Shown here piece after piece: positions 9,601-17,388 of a DNA stretch of 39,807 nt (its first letter is position 1; each line of letters opens with the position of its first letter). Position numbers and translations under genes: made by a program. The DNA comes from Colwellia sp. C1TZA3 (GTDB lineage: Bacteria; Pseudomonadota; Gammaproteobacteria; Enterobacterales; Alteromonadaceae), in contig NZ_VOLS01000038.1 of assembly GCF_007954265.1 (NCBI RefSeq), positions 1 through 39,807 of the forward strand. Direction: 5' to 3'. The notes under the pieces were generated by a model. That model searched no databases. It saw only the letters and a list, made by a program, of their open reading frames with translations, and was not told where the DNA came from.

Positions 9601-9957
9601 TTCCGTTTCGGTTTAGATAATCTGCTTGGGCAATCAGAGCATACAGGTAATCTAATTGGTATTTATCAAGATGATGATTTAGAAGTTCGTTTAATTTATA
9701 ACTATCGTTCAGAGTATCTAAATTCATATCGTGATTTTGTAACTGGTAACCCAGTTTTTCAAAAAGCCACTGGATTCTTTGATGCGTCTGTTAGATATCA
9801 CTTTAGTGACAATTTAACGGCGAATTTGCTAGTTGCCAACATCACCGATACGAAGAACCAATCAGAAACACAGGTTGATGAAGCAGGTACACGCTATCAG
9901 CGTTCAAGCTTCTTGAATGATCGCCGTATACAAGTAGGCCTAACTTATAATTTTTAA
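6664..9957 (+). CDS. TonB-dependent outer-membrane receptor
   Basis: This 1097-residue protein is a large TonB-dependent receptor of the kind common in oligosaccharide-scavenging marine bacteria. It begins with a signal peptide (MFNKKILATSIIAAIGSMTLSTMGYA). A TonB-box-like stretch EIEVISVTGIR follows, then a plug domain (ASAIPDLSVAEALSRIPG, VDVYKNQQADLIEGGIGGTINLQT) and a long beta barrel ending in the aromatic terminus VGLTYNF. A nine-residue unit, SEAKEIEV plus K or I, is duplicated in tandem just before the TonB box. Two Asp-rich loops are visible near residues 822 and 966, the second reading DADDDGVPD. The likely ligand is a xylo-oligosaccharide, inferred from the xylose genes and the shared operator. 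A Rho-independent terminator follows. Confidence 0.93.
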   Translation: MFNKKILATSIIAAIGSMTLSTMGYAEESEAKEIEVKSEAKEIEVISVTGIRGALANAAEIKRESSTFVDSITASDASAIPDLSVAEALSRIPGLTVSRFTAGGTAGDFPSPEGSGNLIRGLGFIRSEFNGRDAFSANGGRALDWSAIPTQLVGRVDVYKNQQADLIEGGIGGTINLQTLAPFDNEDGVAQISVDTVYTDIREEFSPTFSGIFGKNFDTDNGRFGFVGSYSSSELQSNINGYQAGSLVPRDNIPASSFADGQEPLGTVALAPGFNLRTNEVDRDRESIYLAGQWRSADDSVEVLVKYVTVENRVNGLERTSEWYADAETVRSGGVEVSDLVVSPFESGGIPLCNGSNESPSGECDALIPVSGGLMEEGLITDDFRSWAGAYGLRVSNLGIGKQEYSETDDVSINVKWRATDQLTVEFDAHRTTAEASFEEQWIGVNTFLNVFSRPSLDNPYLEFSVDPRNNITNRIEDLGTVQGSNLAPTSPADPGGSYIGFANDTFKEGKGDLHAAKLDVEYALEDTDGWFQSVKMGVRYSEREQINKEAGGNWKGVTPLWGGGVAPLNSLEKNIYEEVDFSDFFRGGVVGGENTSLLYANADLLRNPHLFYDYLQSEPDFSHSQYSPFAADTNLNPDNPASSDLLRRSRDGNYTKIYQPGGIADVVEETINLYAMVNFAQDFDNGMYLSGNVGLRYVKNKLGSNGVLSYNQFGIDEQEGDYTVEIDGVEQTFPYPVEDTDEINDFLPETEAYLQAADSSRRVDVSEEHWLPSINVKLNLNDDMLIRFGASKGLTRPNMSDLSATQSISAKTSVSRFANVDPNDPDYDPNDPANAVPRGLIDGSLSNIRINGGNPDLVSTTANSYDISYEWYFETGFVTFGVFHKDIENIVQYGVKPVDTINLDNTQVNVNFNGQLNLAEAEVSGFEVAYQDFFTSLPGIWANFGIQANYTFVDASATPPPQFLDADDDGVPDSADTTFRFGLDNLLGQSEHTGNLIGIYQDDDLEVRLIYNYRSEYLNSYRDFVTGNPVFQKATGFFDASVRYHFSDNLTANLLVANITDTKNQSETQVDEAGTRYQRSSFLNDRRIQVGLTYNF

Positions 9958-9985
9958 CTTGAGCTGTTAATAAGTATATTTAAGT

Positions 9986-10020
9986 AAAAGAGGGAGAGGT
10001 TAAACTCTCTCTTTTCATTT
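9986..10020 (+). terminator. Rho-independent terminator after TonB receptor
   Basis: An 11-bp stem with one G-T pair (9986-9996 with 10005-10015, AAAAGAGGGAG and CTCTCTCTTTT) ends in a T-rich tract 29 bp after the receptor stop codon. Confidence 0.75.
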
Positions 10021-10120
10021 TCATTTTAGTTAAATCATCAATACACTTATTACCCACAAGTAAAAATGAACCTGTAAGTATCCAGCCTGCCGAATTATTT
10101 CTATTGTTTTTTATTCCTGA

Positions 10121-10446
10121 GTTAAGCATGAAGAAACTAATTTAATTAGTGGTAAAAATGTACTTGAGTGTAAATTGTTTGATGTTTACAACTCTGCTAC
10201 TTTAGTGTTCGATCACAACGATATTCTAGCTGGGGATTTAAATTACTTAAAATACAAAGTACGCCATGAGTCCAGTGTTTTTAATTCATTACCTGAAAGT
10301 TTACTTTGCTTGAGTTACAAGAAATTTATGAAGCAATATTAAATAAATCGTTAGATAAACCTAATTTTAGAAGAAAAATTCAAAAAATAAATTTGCTTAT
10401 CAATTGTAAAGAAAAACAGACAAAAGTTGCACATCGCATCGTTTGA
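10121..10446 (+). pseudogene. Relic of a NUDIX-type transcriptional regulator (NrtR-like C-terminal part), frameshifted
   Basis: Translation from 10121 is open and reads ...LFDVYNSATLVFDHNDIL... and then KYKVRHESSVFNSLPES. The continuation is found only in another frame, starting FTLLELQEIYEAILNK and running through SLDKPNFRRKIQK and KVAHRIV to a TGA at 10444-10446. Joined by restoring one base near 10297-10300, this matches the end of the NUDIX domain and the winged-helix tail of NrtR/NUDIX-family sugar regulators, whose hallmark is ELQ-YE-ild-NFRRK. The N-terminal NUDIX part is missing, so this is a truncated and frameshifted remnant. Such regulators often sit in pentose-utilisation loci of marine bacteria. 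The family assignment is by motif memory only. Confidence 0.65.
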
Positions 10447-10466
10447 AAAAAATGAGCAAGTGCGAG

Positions 10467-10944
10467 CTAATAAATGCCCATATCTAATAGACATCCACTT
10501 GTTAAGTCAGTTCTATATTCCCGAGATTCTAATTGATAAGGCATAGGGTAACCAAAGTCAGCTTTTATATGTTTAATCTTACCTATGCGCCCTTCTTTCA
10601 CCCATTGTTTTGCTTTAATAATGGCGGGTAAAAAGTAAGTCCACATCGCTTCCATTAAAAAGAGCTGTTTGTGGTTTGCTAAGTCAATAAGTTGCTTACT
10701 TTCTTTACTACTTATGGCAATTGGCTTTTCACACAATACCGATTTTCCAACGTTGAATGCATCACGCACATTATCAACATGGAAATTATAAGGTGTAGCA
10801 ATATAAACAATGTCTACATCAGGATCATCAAACAACAACTCATAACCTTCAGAAGCATTTTTAATGATAAATGTATTTGCAAAAGCACGCGCATTTTCTA
10901 TGTTTCTAGCATATACGGCAACTAGCTCTGCGGCATCAACAAAT
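10467..10944 (-). pseudogene. Fragment of Gfo/Idh/MocA-family oxidoreductase
   Basis: Codons from FVDAAELVAVYARNIENA through DPDVDIVYIATPYN, VLCEKPIAISS, FLMEAMWTYFLPAI and DFGYPMPYQLESREYR to CLLDMGIY match the intact oxidoreductase at 27938-28906 over about 155 residues at high identity. The relic lacks the N-terminal ~28 residues, including the Rossmann GxGxxA-type loop, and stops with TAG exactly where the intact protein continues PLAIS. Upstream in frame is a stop codon, followed at once by an operator-like palindrome. Both ends are therefore lost, and the piece cannot encode a working dehydrogenase. It is a decayed duplicate, or the remains of an ancestral gene that stood next to the xylose operon. 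Confidence 0.8.
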
Positions 10945-10955
10945 AAACATTAAAA

Positions 10956-10969
10956 TGTTAGCGCTACCT
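10956..10969. promoter_or_regulatory. Probable XylR operator, imperfect
   Basis: TGTTAGCGCTACCT matches 12 of 14 positions of the perfect operator upstream of xylB. Its complement AGGTAGCGCTAACA is one base from the reported Xanthomonas xyl box. It lies immediately upstream of the minus-strand oxidoreductase relic, so it may be an orphan operator of that dead gene or a second, distal site (about 230 bp) for repression of xylB. Confidence 0.55.
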
Positions 10970-11160
10970 TAACAATCAAATGCACTATCACTCAGCAATG
11001 GTGTAAGACTTAATGTTTAAAAAAAATAACACGTCATATAAACAAATATAAAAAATGAAATAGTCAAATAAACAATAAGTTAGGGTACAACCACCTAAAA
11101 ATAATCATTAAATACGTATTGCAAGCGTGCTAAAAACCTAATAAATAATAGAACAAGGCA

Positions 11161-11200
11161 TTGCCAAATGATTTTCTCAATGATAATGTTAGCGCTAACA
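11161..11200 (+). promoter_or_regulatory. Probable xylB promoter with perfect XylR-type operator
   Basis: TTGCCA at 11161-11166 and TAATGT at 11184-11189 are separated by 17 bp and resemble a sigma70 promoter. The perfect palindrome TGTTAGCGCTAACA at 11187-11200 overlaps the -10 end, which is a classical place for a LacI-family repressor to block initiation. The xylB start codon is 29 bp downstream of the palindrome. Confidence 0.6.
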
Positions 11201-11228
11201 AATAAATATAATTCATTAGAGAGTTTTT

Positions 11229-12686
11229 ATGTACTTGGGAATTGATTTAGGTACTTCTTGTGTAAAAGTTATCATTCTTGATGATAACGATGTTTTAGTT
11301 GCACAAGCATCTTCACCATTAATCGTTAGCCGCCCTGCACCATTATGGTCTGAACAAAATCCAAATGATTGGTGGCAAGCCACTAATCTTGCTATTGCAG
11401 AGTTAAAACAAGGTAACGCTGACAGCTTAAAACAGGTAAAAGCGATCAGCCTTTCAGGTCAAATGCATGGTGCAACTTTATTAGATAGCGATAATATGAT
11501 TATTCGTCCTGCTATTTTATGGAATGACGGACGTTGCGAGAAACAATGTAAAACCCTTGAAGCGCGCGAACCTAAAACACGCACTATTACCGGCAACATT
11601 GCAATGCCTGGTTTCACTGCGCCTAAACTAGTTTGGTTACAAGAAAATGAACCAGAAAACTTTAGTAAAATAGCTAAGGTTTTATTACCTAAAGACTACT
11701 TACGCTTTTTAATGACGGGCGATTTTGCATCAGACATGTCTGACAGTGCTGGTACTTTATGGCTTGATGTTGAAAAAAGACAATGGTCTGAGCAAATGTT
11801 AGCCGCAACAGATTTAACCATTGCACAAATGCCAATATTATTCGAAGGGATAGAGATTACCGGTTACTTAAATACAGATATTGCCGAGCAATGGGGAATG
11901 AACCAGGTACCAGTAATTGCCGGTGGTGGCGACAATGCAGCTGGTGCAGCAGGTATTGGTGTTATTAACCCGAATGAAGCGTTTTTATCATTAGGCACCT
12001 CAGGCGTATATTTTGTCGCTAATGAAACATACAACCCTAACCCTGATAGTGCTGTGCATACTTTCTGTCATTGTATTCCCAATACCTGGCATCAGATGTC
12101 TGTGGTATTAAGTGCTGCAAGTTGTTTGACTTGGGTAACTAAACTCACCGGTTTTAGTGATGAAAAGAGTTTATTAGATGAAGTAGCAAAACTCGATTTT
12201 TCTACCCCTTCATCAGTATTATTTCTACCCTATTTATCAGGTGAACGTACACCACATAATAATCCAAATGCTCAAGGCGTATTTTTTGGCCTTGACCATA
12301 ATACAGGCCCAGCAGTACTCGGTAGAGCCGTATTAGAAGGTGTCGCTTTTGCTTTCGCTGATGGTCAAGAAGCCTTAATTGCTGCAGGCACACAAATCGA
12401 TCAAGTCTCTGTTATTGGTGGTGGTGCACGAAGTGCTTTATGGGGAAAAATTCTTGCAAGCGTACTTAACCGCCCTCTGACGTATCGAAAAGGTGCCGAA
12501 ATTGGTCCCGCCTTCGGTGCAGCACGTTTAGCTAAAATTGGCGTAACCAAATTAGCTGCCAGTGATGTGTGTTATGCCAGCGATGTTGATTTTGTTATCG
12601 AACCCGATAAGACAATGCAAGATTACTACACGGCGCAACACAAGAAATATCAACAACTTTATCTAAGCTTAAAAAATAATTTTTAA
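11229..12686 (+). CDS. xylB: Xylulokinase
   Basis: This 485-residue FGGY-family sugar kinase phosphorylates D-xylulose to xylulose-5-phosphate in the cytoplasm. The N-terminal ATPase fold begins GIDLGTSCVKVIILD. Substrate-site residues appear in SLSGQMHGATLLD and LWNDGRCEKQC. The catalytic-base Asp is residue 235 in GGGDNAAGAAG. The C-terminal domain carries FLSLGTSGV and GGGARSALWGKILASVL. Length equals the E. coli XylB class (about 484). The ATG at 11229 follows the sequence AGAGAG. It is the first gene of the pentose operon, 28 bp before xylA, with a LacI-type operator in its promoter. Confidence 0.95.
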   Translation: MYLGIDLGTSCVKVIILDDNDVLVAQASSPLIVSRPAPLWSEQNPNDWWQATNLAIAELKQGNADSLKQVKAISLSGQMHGATLLDSDNMIIRPAILWNDGRCEKQCKTLEAREPKTRTITGNIAMPGFTAPKLVWLQENEPENFSKIAKVLLPKDYLRFLMTGDFASDMSDSAGTLWLDVEKRQWSEQMLAATDLTIAQMPILFEGIEITGYLNTDIAEQWGMNQVPVIAGGGDNAAGAAGIGVINPNEAFLSLGTSGVYFVANETYNPNPDSAVHTFCHCIPNTWHQMSVVLSAASCLTWVTKLTGFSDEKSLLDEVAKLDFSTPSSVLFLPYLSGERTPHNNPNAQGVFFGLDHNTGPAVLGRAVLEGVAFAFADGQEALIAAGTQIDQVSVIGGGARSALWGKILASVLNRPLTYRKGAEIGPAFGAARLAKIGVTKLAASDVCYASDVDFVIEPDKTMQDYYTAQHKKYQQLYLSLKNNF

Positions 12687-12714
12687 GCTTTACAGAATTA
12701 ACTAGGAGTAGATC

Positions 12715-14034
12715 ATGACTGAACAATTTTTTAACAATGTAAGCAAAATCAAATTTGAAGGTGCTAATAGCACTAACCCACTAGCTTTTCGTTACTATGA
12801 CGAAAACCAAGTAGTACTTGGCAAAACAATGAAAGAACACCTGCGTTTTGCTGCCTGTTACTGGCACAACTTTTGTTCAACTGGTTTTGATATTTTTGGT
12901 GAAGGTACGTTTGATCGTCCTTGGATCCAATCTACAGGTAACCAATTACAATTTGCTGAACAAAAAGCGAAAGTAGCGTTTGAATTCTTCGAAAAACTAG
13001 GTGCGCCTTACTTTTGCTTTCATGACGCTGATATCGCGCCTGAAGGTAATTCATTACAAGAATTCCATGACAATGTAGATCACATGGCGGGTATTTTTGA
13101 AAAAGAAATGAAACGTACCGGTATTAAGCTTTTATGGGGAACAGCTAACTTATTCTCAAATGCACGTTTTTGTGCGGGTGGTTCTACTAACCCTAACCCA
13201 GATCTATATGCTTATGCTGCTGCACAAGTTAAGCACGCTATGGATGTGACCCACCGTTTAGGTGGAGAAAACTACGTACTTTGGGGTGGTCGTGAAGGCT
13301 ACGATACCTTATTAAACACTAACCTTGCACAAGAAGGCGAGCAATACGCACGTTTCCTTAAAATGGTTATTGAACATAAACATAAAATTGGTTTTAAAGG
13401 TAAGTTATTAATTGAGCCTAAGCCTCAAGAGCCTACTAAACATCAATATGATTACGATACCGCAACTGTTGCTGGTTTCTTACACAAGCACGGTATTGCT
13501 GGTGAAATTCATGTAAACATTGAAGCAAACCATGCAACACTTGCAGGCCATAGCTTCCATCATGAAATTGCTGTTGCTTGTGCTGAAGGTATTTTGGGTA
13601 GTGTGGATGCTAACCGTGGTGATATGCAAAACGGTTGGGACACAGATCAATTCCCTAACGATGTTGCTGAATGTACTTTAGTTATGTACGAAATCTTAAA
13701 AGCGGGTGGTTTAGATACTGGCGGTTTTAACTTCGATACTAAACTTCGTCGTCAATCATGTGAACGTGATGATTTATTCATTGCTCACATTGGTGGTATG
13801 GATACTATGGCACAAGCTTTAGTTAACGCAGCTAAATTAATTGAAGATGCACCATTAACTAAATTTGTTGATGAGCGTTACGCTGGTTGGAAAGGCAAAT
13901 TAGGTCAAAGCATCATGTCTGGTGATCATAGCTTAGACAGCTTATCTGCACTAGTTTTAGAGAAGAAACTCAGCCCGAAACAAGTATCTGGTCGTCAAGA
14001 GCTACTCGAAAACATTGTTAATCGTTACGTTTAA
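12715..14034 (+). CDS. xylA: Xylose isomerase
   Basis: This 439-residue protein is a group II (long-form) xylose isomerase that interconverts D-xylose and D-xylulose with two divalent metal ions. The catalytic His is residue 103 in [13 protein letters not shown]. Other signatures are [16 protein letters not shown] and [18 protein letters not shown], with the metal-ligand Glu near 234, followed by [15 protein letters not shown] strong ribosome-binding site (TAGGAG) precedes ATG 12715. It lies 28 bp after xylB, so the two are co-transcribed. The 114-bp gap to tal contains a strong hairpin. Confidence 0.97.
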   Translation: MTEQFFNNVSKIKFEGANSTNPLAFRYYDENQVVLGKTMKEHLRFAACYWHNFCSTGFDIFGEGTFDRPWIQSTGNQLQFAEQKAKVAFEFFEKLGAPYFCFHDADIAPEGNSLQEFHDNVDHMAGIFEKEMKRTGIKLLWGTANLFSNARFCAGGSTNPNPDLYAYAAAQVKHAMDVTHRLGGENYVLWGGREGYDTLLNTNLAQEGEQYARFLKMVIEHKHKIGFKGKLLIEPKPQEPTKHQYDYDTATVAGFLHKHGIAGEIHVNIEANHATLAGHSFHHEIAVACAEGILGSVDANRGDMQNGWDTDQFPNDVAECTLVMYEILKAGGLDTGGFNFDTKLRRQSCERDDLFIAHIGGMDTMAQALVNAAKLIEDAPLTKFVDERYAGWKGKLGQSIMSGDHSLDSLSALVLEKKLSPKQVSGRQELLENIVNRYV

Positions 14035-14068
14035 TTTTTAAAAAATAATCGTTTACATAACTGAATAT

Positions 14069-14108
14069 AAGGATTGCCAATGATCGATAGTGATCATTCG
14101 CAGTCCTT
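14069..14108 (+). repeat. Intercistronic hairpin between xylA and tal
   Basis: AAGGATTGC (14069-14077) pairs with GCAGTCCTT (14100-14108) with one G-T pair. After a C-C mismatch, an inner perfect 7-bp stem AATGATC/GATCATT closes a 6-base loop. No T tract follows, so an mRNA-processing or stabilising structure fits better than a terminator. Confidence 0.65.
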
Positions 14109-14148
14109 AATTACAGGTACTCATTAAACCTACTTAAGGTTAAATAAC

Positions 14149-15102
14149 ATGAATTTATTAGAACAATTAAAAAAGGTAACAAAAGTTGTAGCCGACAGTG
14201 GTGATGTAGACTCAATTAAAGCATTAAACCCAGTAGATGCCACAACTAACCCTTCTCTTATTTTACAAGCGGCAAAACTGCCACAATACAAACACTTAAT
14301 TGATGATGCTATTTCAAAATCAAGCGTTAATGGCGAAGCCGATATCGACGATGTTTGTGATCAGTTAATTGTTAACTTTGGTTGTGAAATTTTAAAGCAT
14401 GTACCGGGTCGAATTTCTTCAGAAGTTGACGCAAAACTATCTTTTGATACGCAAGCAAGTATTGAAAAAGGTCGTAAGTTAATTGCTCTTTATGAGAAAG
14501 CCGGTATTTCAAAAGATCGTGTTTTAATTAAACTTGCTTCTACTTGGCAAGGTATTAAAGCTGCTGAACAGCTAGAAAAAGAAGGTATCGCTTGTAATTT
14601 AACTTTATTATTCAGTATGGCTCAAGCCGTAGCCTGTGCAGAAGCTAATGTCACCTTAATTTCTCCTTTTGTAGGTCGTATTTTAGATTGGTACAAGGCG
14701 AAAGAAGGCAAAGAATTTATCGGTGCAGATGACCCTGGCGTAATATCTGTTACTCGCATTTACGAATATTATAAAGCTCATGATTACAACACTGTAGTAA
14801 TGGGTGCAAGTTTCAGAAACACCTCTGAGATAATAGAGTTGGCGGGCTGTGATTTATTAACTATTTCACCCGCATTATTAACACAGTTACAACAGACTGA
14901 AGGTTGCTTGGAAACTAAATTAGATGCAACGAAAATCAAAAGCCAGTCTCGTGATGCAATAACAGCTTTGACAGAATCAAGCTTTGCTTGGCAGCACAAT
15001 GAAGACGCAATGGCCACTGAAAAGTTATCTGAAGGTATTCGAAACTTTGCTAAAGACCAAGCCATATTAGAAGAAATGGTCACAGCGTTAATTAAACAAT
15101 AA
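14149..15102 (+). CDS. tal: Transaldolase
   Basis: This 317-residue protein is a TalB-type transaldolase. It transfers a dihydroxyacetone unit between sedoheptulose-7-phosphate and glyceraldehyde-3-phosphate in the non-oxidative pentose phosphate pathway. The Schiff-base Lys is residue 128 in [12 protein letters not shown]. Family signatures [12 protein letters not shown] near the N-terminus, [21 protein letters not shown] and VMGASFRN are all present. Length matches E. coli TalB (317). The ATG at 14149 lies downstream of a TTAAGG sequence. Its place between xylA and tkt points to a dedicated copy that drains xylulose-5-phosphate during growth on pentoses. Confidence 0.95.
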   Translation: MNLLEQLKKVTKVVADSGDVDSIKALNPVDATTNPSLILQAAKLPQYKHLIDDAISKSSVNGEADIDDVCDQLIVNFGCEILKHVPGRISSEVDAKLSFDTQASIEKGRKLIALYEKAGISKDRVLIKLASTWQGIKAAEQLEKEGIACNLTLLFSMAQAVACAEANVTLISPFVGRILDWYKAKEGKEFIGADDPGVISVTRIYEYYKAHDYNTVVMGASFRNTSEIIELAGCDLLTISPALLTQLQQTEGCLETKLDATKIKSQSRDAITALTESSFAWQHNEDAMATEKLSEGIRNFAKDQAILEEMVTALIKQ

Positions 15103-15118
15103 TTACATATTTATTGAA

Positions 15119-15165
15119 GATTGAAATAACCAGTAATTAAAAGCTATCACTGAGTTATTTCAATC
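15119..15165 (+). repeat. Intercistronic inverted repeat 1 between tal and tkt
   Basis: GATTGAAATAAC (15119-15130) and GTTATTTCAATC (15154-15165) form a perfect 12-bp inverted repeat around a 23-base loop, 17 bp after the tal stop codon. It is AT-rich and lacks a following T run. Confidence 0.65.
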
Positions 15166-15210
15166 ATGAATACGTTATTAGTATTTATGTAAAACTAATA
15201 ACGTATTCAT
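15166..15210 (+). repeat. Intercistronic inverted repeat 2 between tal and tkt
   Basis: A perfect 17-bp inverted repeat, ATGAATACGTTATTAGT (15166-15182) with its complement at 15194-15210, encloses an 11-base loop. It directly abuts the preceding hairpin, and tkt starts 40 bp later. This is the longest perfect stem noticed in the window. Possible roles are mRNA stabilisation, processing or partial termination. Confidence 0.75.
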
Positions 15211-15249
15211 TAAACCTAAGTTAAAACAACAAAATCAAAGGATAAAATC

Positions 15250-17268
15250 ATGACGTCTTCAAGGCAGCATCTCGCTAATGCCATCCGCACTTTAACAATG
15301 GATGCAGTACAAAAAGCAAAATCAGGTCATCCCGGCGCACCTATGGGCATGGCAGACATTGCCGAAGTATTATGGAATGATCACTTAAAACATAATCCTT
15401 TAAATCCTAATTGGACCGACAGAGATCGCTTTGTATTAAGCAATGGTCATGGCTCAATGTTAATTTATTCGCTACTTCATTTAAGTGGTTATGATTTACC
15501 TATTGATGAATTAAAACAATTTAGACAATTACATTCAAAAACCCCTGGTCACCCTGAATATGGTTATACCGTTGGTGTTGAAACAACAACAGGACCATTA
15601 GGTGCAGGTATTTCTAATGCTGTGGGTATGGCTATCGCTGAAAAAACATTAGCAGCGCATTTTAACCGCCCTAACTTTGATGTTGTTAATCACTATACTT
15701 ACTGCTTTCTAGGCGATGGCTGCTTAATGGAAGGTATTTCTCATGAAGTCTGTTCATTAGCCGGTACCCTGGGCTTAGGCAAGTTAGTCGCCTTTTGGGA
15801 CGATAACGGTATTTCAATTGATGGTGAAGTAGAAGGTTGGTTTACCGACAACACCCCTGCTCGCTTTGAAGCTTATGGCTGGCATGTGATCAGCGACGTT
15901 GATGGCCATGACCCGATTGCCATCAATAGCGCCATTGAACAAGCTAAAGCGGTTTTAGATAAGCCAACAATGATTTGTTGTAAAACCACCATTGGTTTTG
16001 GCTCGCCTAATAAATCGGGCTCACATGATTGCCATGGTGCACCGTTGGGTGACGATGAAATCGCAGCAGCAAGAGAGTTTTTAAACTGGCCACATGCGCC
16101 ATTTGAAATTCCACAAGACGTTTATAACGGTTGGGATGCGAAAGCTAAAGGTAATACTGCAGAGTCAGCATGGACTAGCTTATTTTCAGCTTACCAAGAA
16201 AGTTACCCTGAATTAGCGAGTGAATTTACCCGTCGTGTTATCGAACAAAAATTACCTGACTCATTTGAGCAAAAAGCAGATCAATATATCAGCCAATGTC
16301 AGCAACAAAGTGAGAACATTGCTAGCCGTAAAGCATCACAGAACTCAATTGAACAATTTGGCGCTATTTTACCTGAATTATTAGGTGGCTCTGCCGATCT
16401 AGCGGGCTCTAACTTAACCTTATGGTCGGGTTCAAAAGGCATTTCAGCGGATGATGCAGATGGTAACTATCTTTACTACGGTGTACGTGAATTTGGTATG
16501 AGCGGCATCATGAATGGTTTGTCGTTGCATGGTGGTTTCATCAACTACGGCGCTACGTTTTTAATGTTTATGGAATATGCACGTAATGCGGTACGTATGT
16601 CGGCATTAATGGGTATTCAAAACATATTTGTTTATACCCACGACTCTATAGGTCAAGGCGAAGACGGCCCTACTCATCAACCTATTGAACAAATAGCTAA
16701 CTTGCGCATGACACCGAACTTAACGACATGGCGCCCATGTGATGCCGTTGAATCAGCGGTTGCTTGGAAAGCGTCAATTCAAAAACAAGATGGCCCAAGT
16801 GCATTAATCTTTAGTCGCCAAAATTTACCACATCAACAGCGTGATAGTGCGCAAGTTAATGCAATTGCCAAAGGTGGTTATGTTTTAGTTGATTGTGCGA
16901 GCACGCCTGACGCTATTTTAATTGCCACAGGCTCTGAAGTAGGTATAGCAGTTGATGCTGCAAAAGCATTAACCGCGCAGGGGAAAAAAATTCGTGTTGT
17001 CTCTATGCCGAGCACTACCCTTTTTGATCAGCAATCAAGTGATTATCAAGAAAGTGTTTTACCTGCATCAATTGCTTCTGTTGTTGCTATTGAAACGGCA
17101 CATGCTGATTTTTGGCATAAATATGTTGGTAGAACCGGTGAAATTATTGCGATGAGATCTTTTGGTGAATCAGCTCCTGGCGCCGATTTATTGAACCATT
17201 TTGGCTTTACCACTGAAAATATTATTTCCACCACATTAACGGTTATTGAGAGAAATAAAATAGCTTAG
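15250..17268 (+). CDS. tkt: Transketolase
   Basis: This 672-residue protein is a thiamine-diphosphate-dependent transketolase, close in length to E. coli TktA (663). It moves two-carbon units from xylulose-5-phosphate to ribose-5-phosphate or erythrose-4-phosphate. The N-terminal domain contains [19 protein letters not shown] and the ThDP motif beginning [12 protein letters not shown] near residue 155 and ending DDNGISIDG. The pyrimidine-domain signatures [12 protein letters not shown] and [17 protein letters not shown] follow. The C-terminal domain is complete ([18 protein letters not shown]). AAAGGA precedes ATG 15250. It lies in the pentose operon between tal and pgi and is flanked on both sides by intercistronic inverted repeats. 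Confidence 0.96.
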   Translation: MTSSRQHLANAIRTLTMDAVQKAKSGHPGAPMGMADIAEVLWNDHLKHNPLNPNWTDRDRFVLSNGHGSMLIYSLLHLSGYDLPIDELKQFRQLHSKTPGHPEYGYTVGVETTTGPLGAGISNAVGMAIAEKTLAAHFNRPNFDVVNHYTYCFLGDGCLMEGISHEVCSLAGTLGLGKLVAFWDDNGISIDGEVEGWFTDNTPARFEAYGWHVISDVDGHDPIAINSAIEQAKAVLDKPTMICCKTTIGFGSPNKSGSHDCHGAPLGDDEIAAAREFLNWPHAPFEIPQDVYNGWDAKAKGNTAESAWTSLFSAYQESYPELASEFTRRVIEQKLPDSFEQKADQYISQCQQQSENIASRKASQNSIEQFGAILPELLGGSADLAGSNLTLWSGSKGISADDADGNYLYYGVREFGMSGIMNGLSLHGGFINYGATFLMFMEYARNAVRMSALMGIQNIFVYTHDSIGQGEDGPTHQPIEQIANLRMTPNLTTWRPCDAVESAVAWKASIQKQDGPSALIFSRQNLPHQQRDSAQVNAIAKGGYVLVDCASTPDAILIATGSEVGIAVDAAKALTAQGKKIRVVSMPSTTLFDQQSSDYQESVLPASIASVVAIETAHADFWHKYVGRTGEIIAMRSFGESAPGADLLNHFGFTTENIISTTLTVIERNKIA

Positions 17269-17368
17269 ATTGATACCTCACGTTATCAATCAAATAAAGT
17301 TAGCACTAATTACCAACCTCACTAGTTAAGCATTCTATATCGAAGCAAGAGTAAGCCTAACTAGTGAG
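17268..17368 (+). repeat. Two intercistronic inverted repeats between tkt and pgi
   Basis: GATTGATA (17268-17275) with TATCAATC (17284-17291) forms an 8-bp stem at the tkt stop. Further on, CTCACTAGTTA (17318-17328) pairs perfectly with TAACTAGTGAG (17358-17368) and extends by two more pairs beyond one mismatch. A weak operator-like AGTTAGCACTAATT (10 of 14 matches) lies between them at 17298-17311. I do not call it a site. Confidence 0.6.
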
Positions 17369-17388
17369 ATTAATATCACATTGGAAAT

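Noticed and set aside
17298-17311. AGTTAGCACTAATT as a further XylR operator
   Set aside because: Only 10 of 14 matches, with asymmetric mismatches, and it lies within an operon between hairpins.
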